Part shown: positions 58,249 through 64,000 of the stretch, piece after piece | How the letters are laid out: each line of letters opens with the position of its first letter | How positions within the stretch are numbered: position 1 is the stretch's first letter | Source: Amycolatopsis vancoresmycina | GTDB taxonomy: Bacteria > Actinomycetota > Actinomycetes > Mycobacteriales > Pseudonocardiaceae | NCBI RefSeq assembly: GCF_000716785.1 | Contig: NZ_JNYY01000001.1 | Location: 868,001 to 932,000 of the forward strand | Length of the DNA stretch: 64,000 bases | Direction of reading: 5' to 3' | Made by a program: the position numbers and the translations under genes | Notes under the pieces: generated by a model | Seen by the model: the letters and a program-made list of their open reading frames with translations, nothing else | Database searches by the model: none | Told to the model about the DNA's origin: nothing

Positions 58249-59382
58249 GTGCCGACCTCGTCAAAAATTCACGCCAATCCCAACACCGGCTTCGCGTGGC
58301 TGAGGATGATCGGCGCGATCACGGTGATCGTCGACCACAGCATGCCCCTGCTGCACCCGCAGCGGCTGACGGTCTTCCCGGCGTCCTGGCACATGTCGCC
58401 GGGGTACATCGCGCTGATGGGCTTCTTCGCGATGAGCGGCTACCAGATCCAGGACAGCTGGGCGCGCGACCCGTCGTGGTGGCGGTTCGCCGCGCGGCGG
58501 CTGCTGCGGATCATGCCGCCGCTGGTCGTGGTGCTGCTGGTGACGGTGTTCGTGATCGGCCCGCTGGTGACGACGTGGCCGGCGCACGCCTACTGGACGC
58601 ACATCCAGACCTGGCGCTACCTGGTCGGCACGACCGTGCTGTTCTACATGCAGCACGACCTGCCGGGGGTGTTCGCGGCCAACCCGTACCCGTTCTCGGT
58701 CAACGGCGCGATCTGGACGCTGCCGATGGAACTGCTCGGCTACGGGCTGGTCCTGGTGGCCGGGGTGATCGTGCTGATCGGCGTGCCGCGCTGGTTCCTG
58801 GTCCTCGTCCTGGGCGGCATGGTCTACACCGACAGCGTGCTGCGGGCGACGTTCGAGTACCACGGCGCGGGCGGGTCGCTGCTGGTGGTGCCGATCGGGT
58901 CGACGGTGTCGTTCCTGGTGCCGTTCGTGATCGGGGTGGTGCTGCACGCCTACCGCGACCGGATCCCGCTCAAGCCGTGGGTGGCGCTGGTGCTGTTCGG
59001 CGCGTACCTCGCGCTGAGCCAGACCCCGGCGAGCCGGTACGCGCTGGCACTGAGCGCGGCCTACGGCGCGATCACGCTCGCGACGCACTGGCCGCGGAAG
59101 CTGGAGGCGGCCGCGCCGTACGTCTACGGCAGCTACGGCACCTACATCTGGGGGTTCCCGATCCAGCAGCTGCTCATCCTCGCCGGCGTGCGGCAGGTGT
59201 GGCTGCTGATCCTGCTGGCCGTGCCGGCCGCGTACGCCGTCGGGCAGCTGTCCTGGAACTACGTCGAAAAGCCGACGCAGCGGCTGCGCCGGCACCTGCG
59301 CCCGCCCGCGCCGGTCCGGCGGCCGGTGGCGGCGCCGCCGCAGCTGCCCGTCACCGCGGCCGCCCCGCTGCGCAGAACCTGA
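58249..59382 (+). CDS. Acyltransferase-3 family membrane protein
   Basis: A 377-residue OafA/WecH-type O-acyltransferase with about ten spans. WLRMIGAITVIVDHSMPL carries the conserved His in the first span, then MGFFAMSGYQIQDSWARDPSWWRFAARRLLRIMPPL (the R-x10-R cytosolic pattern), and SVNGAIWTLPMELLGYG. It transfers an acyl group from the cytoplasmic side to an exported glycan or lipid. The C-terminal tail is proline-rich. The start is GTG 58249. The following gene starts 14 nt after its stop. Confidence 0.9.
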   Translation: MPTSSKIHANPNTGFAWLRMIGAITVIVDHSMPLLHPQRLTVFPASWHMSPGYIALMGFFAMSGYQIQDSWARDPSWWRFAARRLLRIMPPLVVVLLVTVFVIGPLVTTWPAHAYWTHIQTWRYLVGTTVLFYMQHDLPGVFAANPYPFSVNGAIWTLPMELLGYGLVLVAGVIVLIGVPRWFLVLVLGGMVYTDSVLRATFEYHGAGGSLLVVPIGSTVSFLVPFVIGVVLHAYRDRIPLKPWVALVLFGAYLALSQTPASRYALALSAAYGAITLATHWPRKLEAAAPYVYGSYGTYIWGFPIQQLLILAGVRQVWLLILLAVPAAYAVGQLSWNYVEKPTQRLRRHLRPPAPVRRPVAAPPQLPVTAAAPLRRT

Positions 59383-59396
59383 GGCATGCTGGCGCG

Positions 59397-60578
59397 GTGA
59401 CCTACGACGTGTGGAAGATCCGCGAGCACTTCTCCGCCCTTTCCGCCGCGCACTTCGACGGCCCCGGCGGCTCCCAGGTCCCCGACGTGGTCGGGGCGGC
59501 GGTGGCCGAGACGTTGTGCGCGGCGATCGCCAACCGCGGCGTCGTGACGGCGGCCGAGCGGCGCGCGAGCGCGGTGGTCGCCGAAGCCCGCCAGGCGGTC
59601 GCCGACCTGCTCGACGCCGACCCGGCGGGGGTGGTGTTCGGCCGCAGCATGACCCAGCTGACGTACGACTTTTCCCGCACGCTGGCCCGCGGCTGGGGCC
59701 CGGACGACGAAGTCGTGGTCACCCGTCTCGACCACGACGCGAACATCCGCCCGTGGGTGCAGACGGGGGCGAAGGTGCGGTGGGCGGACTTCGATCCGGC
59801 CACCGGCGAGCTCGCCCCGATCGGCCCGCTGCTGTCGGAGCGGACACGCCTGGTCGCGGTGACGGCGGCGTCGAACCTCCTGGGCACCCGCCCGGACATC
59901 CCGGCGATCGCGGCGGAGGTCCATGCCGCAGGAGCGCTGCTGTACGTGGACGGCGTGCACCTGACCCCGCACGCGTCGGTGTCCGCGAGGGATCTCGGGG
60001 CGGATTTCTACGCGTGCTCGCCGTACAAGTTCCTCGGGCCGCACCTGGGGGTGCTGGTGGCGGCACCGGCGTTGCTGGAGACGTTGCACCCGGACAAGCT
60101 GCTGCCTTCGACCGACGCGGTCCCGGAACGGTTCGAGCTGGGCACGTTGCCGTACGAGCTCCTGGCCGGAACGACGGCGGCGATCGATTTTCTCGCCGGG
60201 CTGGTGCCGGGTCCGGGGTCGCGGCGCCAGCGGTTGGTCGCGTCGATGGCGGCGTTGGAGGCGCACGAGGACGCGTTGCTGGCCCGCCTCGACGGTGGTC
60301 TGGCTTCACTGCCGGGCGTGACGCGGTACGGGGCACCGGACCGGCGGCGGACGCCGACGGTGTTGTTTTCGGTGGACGGGGTGCCGTCGCAGGCGGTGTA
60401 CGAGCACCTCGGGGCAGTCGGGGTCAACGCGCCGGCGGGGAGTTTCTACGCGATCGAGTGTTCACGGCATTTGGGGCTGGGTGACACGGGCGCGGTGCGG
60501 GCGGGAATCGCACCGTACACAACGGAGGAAGACGTGGACCGGCTACTGGCCGGGGTGAAGTCACTGCCCCGGGGCTGA
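59397..60578 (+). CDS. Cysteine desulfurase-like aminotransferase class V
   Basis: A 393-residue PLP enzyme of fold type I. Lys211 in SPYKFLGPHLG is the probable Schiff-base residue, LDHDANIRPW and YVDGVHLTPHASV provide other PLP contacts. It belongs to the group annotated as cysteine desulfurase-like (TIGR01976 type). The active-site Cys loop of true IscS enzymes is not obvious, although a Cys does follow in FYAIECSRHLG. The GTG at 59397 begins TYDVWKIREHF. Its physiological substrate is not known. Confidence 0.86.
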   Translation: MTYDVWKIREHFSALSAAHFDGPGGSQVPDVVGAAVAETLCAAIANRGVVTAAERRASAVVAEARQAVADLLDADPAGVVFGRSMTQLTYDFSRTLARGWGPDDEVVVTRLDHDANIRPWVQTGAKVRWADFDPATGELAPIGPLLSERTRLVAVTAASNLLGTRPDIPAIAAEVHAAGALLYVDGVHLTPHASVSARDLGADFYACSPYKFLGPHLGVLVAAPALLETLHPDKLLPSTDAVPERFELGTLPYELLAGTTAAIDFLAGLVPGPGSRRQRLVASMAALEAHEDALLARLDGGLASLPGVTRYGAPDRRRTPTVLFSVDGVPSQAVYEHLGAVGVNAPAGSFYAIECSRHLGLGDTGAVRAGIAPYTTEEDVDRLLAGVKSLPRG

Positions 60579-60619
60579 GACCCCGGCCGCTGCTGCCTTG
60601 CGCAGCGACTACCTCCCAC

Positions 60620-60775
60620 AGCAGCCACCCCTCCGCGACCACCCCACCGCAGCCGCCCTTCCGCGACCGCCCCTCCGCAGCCGCCCTCCGCAACCACCCT
60701 TCCGAGCCCCCCTCCGCAACCACCCCTCCGCAGCTGCCCACCGCAGCCGCCCCTCCGCAGCCGCCCTTCCGCGGC
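60620..60775. repeat. Degenerate 15-nt tandem repeat
   Basis: About ten imperfect copies of a CTCCGCAGCCGCCCC-like unit run head to tail with length slips of 12-15 nt. The tract sits between the aminotransferase stop and the palindrome at 60777. It looks like a minisatellite grown by slippage and has no coding character. Confidence 0.7.
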
Positions 60776-60776
60776 T

Positions 60777-60822
60777 GTCGTGAGTGGTAAGGCGAGTTCT
60801 AACTCGCCTTACCACTCACGAC
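60777..60822. repeat. Dispersed 46-nt perfect palindrome, copy 2
   Basis: Two 22-nt perfect arms (GTCGTGAGTGGTAAGGCGAG followed by TT and its complement) around CT. It differs from the copy at 39138 by one paired change per arm (GGGTT to GAGTT) and the spacer, so pairing is kept. It lies between convergent genes. Confidence 0.85.
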
Positions 60823-60889
60823 CGGCTGCGGCAGGCTCGGGAAGCCGGACCGGGTGGCGAGCCGGGCATCCCCGCTCGCCACCCTCACC

Positions 60890-62836
60890 TCACGGCACCG
60901 GCGCGAACCCCGCCGGGCGGGCGGTGAACGTGCCGCGGCCCTGGGTCCGGCTGCGCAGGCGGTTCGCGTAGCCGAACAACTCCGCCACCGGGACCGTCGC
61001 CGTCACCACCGCCGTGCCCGGCCGGACCGCCGAGCCCGCCACCCGGCCGCGCCGGGCTGCGAGGTCGCCCAGCACCGCGCCGACCGCGTCGGCCGGGACC
61101 GTCACGACCACCTCGGCCACCGGTTCGAGCAGCCGCAGGACCGACGCCCGCAGCGCCTCCCGGAGCCCGAGCCGTCCCGCCGTGCGGAACGCCAGGTCCG
61201 ACGAATCCTTCGGGTGCGTCGCCCCGTCGGTCAGCGTCACGCGCAGGCCCGTCACCGGGTGGCCGCCCAGCGGGCCCTCCGCCAGCGCGTCCCGGCAGCC
61301 GGCCTCGACCGCGCGGACGTACTCGCGCGGCACCCGGCCGCCGACGATCGCCGAAGCGAACTCGAAGCCCTCGGCCGCCGGCGAGACGTCCAGGACCACG
61401 TGCGCGAACTGGCCCGCGCCGCCGTCCTGCTTGACGTGGCGGTAGACCAGCCCCGACACGCCGCGGACCACCGTCTCGCGGTGCGCCACCGACGGACGGC
61501 CCGCCACCACCTCCAGGCCGCGGTCGCGGCGGAGCTTCTCCACCGCCACCTCCAGGTGCAGCTCGCCCAGACCGGACAGCACCGTCTGCCCGGTCTCCGG
61601 GTCGACCCGCACGACGAGCGACGGGTCCTCCTCGGCCAGCCGCGCCAGCGCCGCCGTCAGCCGCTCGCCGTCGCCCGCGCGCCGGGGCTCGACGGCCACC
61701 GAGACCACCGGGTCCGCCGTCACCGGCGGCTCCAGCAGCACCGGGTCGCCCGGCGCGCAGAGGGTGGCGCCGACGCGCGCCGCCTTCGGCCCGGCCACCG
61801 CGACGATGTCGCCGGCCACCGCACTGTCCACTTCGGACTGCCGGTCGGCCTGCACGCGCAGCACCCGCGCGACGCGTTCGGCGCGCCCGGCGTCCGTCAC
61901 CTGGTCCCCCTTTCGCAGTGTTCCCGAATAAACCCGCAGGTACGTCAGCCGTCCCGTCGCAGTCGAGACGACCTTGAACACGAGCGCCGCCAGCGGCGCG
62001 GCCGGGTCGGCGGGCCGGTCGGGCCGCACCGGCGGGACGTCCGCCGGCGACGGCAGGTACGCCACGACGGCGTCGAGCAGCGGCCCGATCCCCCGGTCGC
62101 GGTAGGCCGCGCCGCACAGCACGACGAGCCCGGCGCCGCTGAGGGTCAGCTCCCGCAGCGCCTTCTCCAGGGTCTCCGCCGAGACCGTGCCGGTGGCGCA
62201 GAACTCGTCCAGCGCCACCGGGTGCAGCTCGGCGACGGCCTCTTCCAGCACCCGGCGCCGCCGGCGGGCCTCCGCGAGGAGGTCGTCCGGCACGTCGTCC
62301 AGGCGCAGCAAGTCGACGACGCCGGTGAAGCCGTCCTCGCGTCCGACGGGCAGTTGCACGACCAGCGGCGCCGGGTGCAGCCGCGCCCGGATCGATGCCA
62401 CGGCGGCGTCGAGGTCGGCGCCAGCGCGGTCGAGCTTGTTGACGAACGCGATCCGCGGCACGCCGTGCCGGTCGGCCTGCCGCCACACGGTTTCGCTCTG
62501 CGGCTCGACGCCCGCCACGGCGTCGAACACGGCGACGGCGCCGTCGAGCACCCGCAGCGACCGCTCGACCTCGTCGGTGAAGTCGACGTGGCCGGGCGTG
62601 TCGATGAGGGTGAGCCGGTGGCCGGCCCAGGTGCAGCTGACGGCCGCGGCGAAGATGGTGATGCCGCGGTCGCGTTCCTGGGGGTCGAAGTCGGTGACGG
62701 TGGTGCCGTCGTGGACCTCGCCGGTCTTGTGGGTGGCACCGGTGCGGTGGAGGATCCGTTCGGTGACGGTGGTCTTGCCCGCGTCGACGTGAGCGAGGAT
62801 GCCGAGGTTGCGAACGGCGGTCAGGGTGGTACGCAC
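60890..62836 (-). CDS. EF-G paralogue (translational GTPase)
   Basis: A 648-residue member of the EF-G/TetM-type GTPases. G1 is HVDAGKTT (residues 16-23), G2 region DPQERDRGIT, G3 DTPGHVDF and G4 NKLDRAG. Domain II and the EF-G-like domains III-V follow (TVLSGLGELHLEVAVEKL, HRETV, GLREALRASVLRLLEPV). It is about 50 aa shorter than the main EF-G, and differs from it in DFDPQERDRGITI. It is not next to rpsL/rpsG/tuf, so it is probably a second copy with a special role, such as ribosome recycling or antibiotic protection. The start is GTG 62836. Confidence 0.87.
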   Translation of the reverse strand: MRTTLTAVRNLGILAHVDAGKTTVTERILHRTGATHKTGEVHDGTTVTDFDPQERDRGITIFAAAVSCTWAGHRLTLIDTPGHVDFTDEVERSLRVLDGAVAVFDAVAGVEPQSETVWRQADRHGVPRIAFVNKLDRAGADLDAAVASIRARLHPAPLVVQLPVGREDGFTGVVDLLRLDDVPDDLLAEARRRRRVLEEAVAELHPVALDEFCATGTVSAETLEKALRELTLSGAGLVVLCGAAYRDRGIGPLLDAVVAYLPSPADVPPVRPDRPADPAAPLAALVFKVVSTATGRLTYLRVYSGTLRKGDQVTDAGRAERVARVLRVQADRQSEVDSAVAGDIVAVAGPKAARVGATLCAPGDPVLLEPPVTADPVVSVAVEPRRAGDGERLTAALARLAEEDPSLVVRVDPETGQTVLSGLGELHLEVAVEKLRRDRGLEVVAGRPSVAHRETVVRGVSGLVYRHVKQDGGAGQFAHVVLDVSPAAEGFEFASAIVGGRVPREYVRAVEAGCRDALAEGPLGGHPVTGLRVTLTDGATHPKDSSDLAFRTAGRLGLREALRASVLRLLEPVAEVVVTVPADAVGAVLGDLAARRGRVAGSAVRPGTAVVTATVPVAELFGYANRLRSRTQGRGTFTARPAGFAPVP

Positions 62837-63221
62837 AGCCTGGTCCTTTGTGGACGAAGTGATCAGGGCGGCGCGATTCCCCGCGACGGAGAGATTGTCA
62901 GCGCGTCACGGAGTCCGGTGCGAGCCGCGCGGCAGGCACCGGGAACGCGGAGACACCAGGATCACCTCGGACCGCAACCGGGAAGCGACAGCAATGCGAA
63001 CACGCACGGCCGGCTCCCCTCATTCGACGCGGCGGACAGGTTCCGGCGCAGCCTAGCCGGGTACTGCACGTCCGCCAACGCAATTTCGAGGCCGTGCTTG
63101 AAAGGGCATCACCCGTGATTGGGCGGGCATCACGCGTGATTGCGGGGGCATCGGGCGAGATGCCCCTGCAGTCACGCGTGTGTCCCCGCTGATCACGGGT
63201 GATGCCCCTTTCCGCACGGGG
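62837..63221. other. 385-bp gap between EF-G-like and PucR genes
   Basis: Bases 62837-63100 form the leader and promoter region of the EF-G-like gene; I find no clear -10/-35 pair or known riboswitch. Bases 63101-63211 hold the long palindrome listed separately. No open frame has coding character. Confidence 0.5.
63101..63211. repeat. About 110-nt long palindrome built of GGGCATCACSCGTGAT units
   Basis: The outer arms 63101-63119 and 63192-63211 are nearly perfect complements, the inner arms 63125-63152 and 63159-63187 pair with four mismatches, and the loop is six bases. The left side holds two direct copies of GGGCATCAC(C/G)CGTGATTG 21 nt apart. It begins ten bases beyond the PucR stop and may terminate that gene. 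Confidence 0.7.
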
Positions 63222-64000
63222 TCAGGGGGCGGGTGGGGCCACCACGCGGAGCTGGAGCATCGCCGCGAACCTCGCCTCCGGGTCGGCCATGTCGAACCCG
63301 CCGACTTCGGCGAGGCGGCGGAGCCGGTACCGGAACGTGTTCGGGTGCACGTGGACCGCCGCCGAAGCCGCGATGACGTCGCCGAAGGCGTCCAGCCAGG
63401 CCCGGAGCGTCTCGACGAGGTGGGCGTGGTGCTGCTCGTCGTAGTCGAGCAGGCGGGCCACCGGCCCGGTCGGGCGGTCGCCGCGGGCGGCGACCAGGTC
63501 CTGCAGTTCGAGCAGCAGGGCCTCGACGTGCACGTCGGCCAGCAGGGCGACCCGGCGGCCGGCGCCGCTGCCCGACCGCAGCACCCGCAACGCCCGGTCC
63601 GCGCTGTCGCGGGCTTCCGGCAGTTCGGCCGCGCTGCGGGCCACCGGGCCGATGCCGACCACGGCCCGGACCCGGTCGCCCACCCGGTCCAGGAAGTCCT
63701 TGGCGATCCGCAGGGCGCGCCGCTCGCCGTCGGCGTCGCGGGTCACCGGGACCAGCCCGTACGCGGTGTCGCCGACGAGCGCGGCGGCGCAGCGCGGGTG
63801 CACCGCGCTCAGGTGCATCGCCAGGCCGTCGCTGAGCCGCTGCCGGTCGGCGGCCAGCTCGGCGTCGGCGGCGCCGGAGCCCAGCACCGCCAGCGCCAGC
63901 ACGACGACCGGCTGGTCGGCCAGGCCGAGCCGGCTCAGCGCCTCGCGTGCGGCGGCCCCGCCTTCGAGGGCCGTGCTGAGCAGGTCCGCGCGCAGCCGCC
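63222..64000 (-). CDS. PucR/CdaR-family helix-turn-helix regulator (5' partial)
   Basis: The frame is open from the window edge to the stop at 63222, at least 259 codons. The visible part begins in RADLLSTALEGG, a CdaR GGDEF-like domain with YGLVPVTRDADG, and ends with the PucR C-terminal helix-turn-helix (about the last 60 residues, with VHPNTFRYRLRRLAEVGGFDM). An internal GTG at 63902 could be read as a start, but the same domain continues upstream. PucR proteins often activate purine, amino-acid or secondary-metabolite genes. Target not known. Confidence 0.85.
   Translation of the reverse strand, partial: RLRADLLSTALEGGAAAREALSRLGLADQPVVVLALAVLGSGAADAELAADRQRLSDGLAMHLSAVHPRCAAALVGDTAYGLVPVTRDADGERRALRIAKDFLDRVGDRVRAVVGIGPVARSAAELPEARDSADRALRVLRSGSGAGRRVALLADVHVEALLLELQDLVAARGDRPTGPVARLLDYDEQHHAHLVETLRAWLDAFGDVIAASAAVHVHPNTFRYRLRRLAEVGGFDMADPEARFAAMLQLRVVAPPAP

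Noticed and set aside
60620..60775. CRISPR-like array
   Set aside because: The units are 12-15 nt, contiguous and degenerate, without unique spacers or cas genes.
1..64000. tRNA, rRNA, insertion sequences, phage integrase or attachment sites
   Set aside because: None was seen by eye on either strand; a tRNAscan or ISfinder search was not possible here.

Overview
The window reads as chromosome of a high-GC actinomycete. G/C-ending codons dominate, GTG starts are frequent, 4-nt GTGA/ATGA stop-start overlaps are common, and regulators belong to typical actinobacterial families (LacI, DeoR, TetR, MarR, PucR). Gene content and intergenic palindromes fit Pseudonocardiaceae, with Amycolatopsis as a reasonable guess; the genus is an inference and is not shown by the sequence. 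I saw no rRNA, tRNA, insertion sequence, phage gene or CRISPR array. The window opens inside a cyclopropane synthase-like gene and closes inside a PucR-family regulator.

Layout: (1) 1-3243: CFA-synthase-like methyltransferase, cold-shock protein, acyl desaturase and a NodB deacetylase, a membrane-fluidity and envelope group. (2) 3331-16411: a xylan-utilisation locus with secreted GH10 xylanase, GH115 alpha-glucuronidase, a binding protein and two permeases of a sugar ABC importer (no ATPase nearby), GH3 glycosidase, SGNH esterase and two LacI regulators. (3) 16636-17977: an Asp23/Gls24-like protein with a long acidic arm, and a RibD/DHFR-fold reductase. (4) 18046-25168: a compact island that looks like an immune or conflict system. 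It has a TIR protein, a KGGVGR-type ATPase with a TIR-like tail, a small winged-helix-like protein and a two-ATPase HerA-like protein in one overlapping operon, with a divergent SEFIR-NPCBM gene. (5) 25113-30707: a complete fructose phosphotransferase chain (enzyme I, DeoR regulator, 1-phosphofructokinase, EIIA, EIIBC, HPr).

(6) 30755-38317: a TetR/NmrA-type pair, then TetR, P450, alpha/beta hydrolase, SDR, Baeyer-Villiger-type monooxygenase and NAD kinase, a tight oxidative operon carrying its own NADP+-making enzyme. (7) 38428-41820: DUF998 membrane protein, LigD-type phosphoesterase, YdcF-like protein and a family 1 glycosyltransferase. (8) 41846-52206: SDR, antigen-85-like secreted esterase, small secreted protein, FadD32-like acyl-AMP ligase, Pks13-like polyketide synthase (ACP-KS-AT-ACP-TE) and an MFS exporter. 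This resembles the mycolic-acid condensation machinery. (9) 52061-64000: FeS-type photolyase-related protein, MarR with a perfect operator, F420-type reductase, FAD monooxygenase, SRPBCC protein, GT87 and acyltransferase-3 membrane enzymes, an aminotransferase V-like enzyme, an EF-G paralogue and a PucR regulator.

The two most interesting regions are the TIR/KGGVGR/HerA/SEFIR island and the Pks13-like locus. At the DNA level there are near-identical 46-nt perfect palindromes in two convergent gaps, other long palindromes in convergent or terminal positions, and a recurrent coding-strand palindrome GTCCAC(A/T)GTGGAC that forces rare Thr codons.
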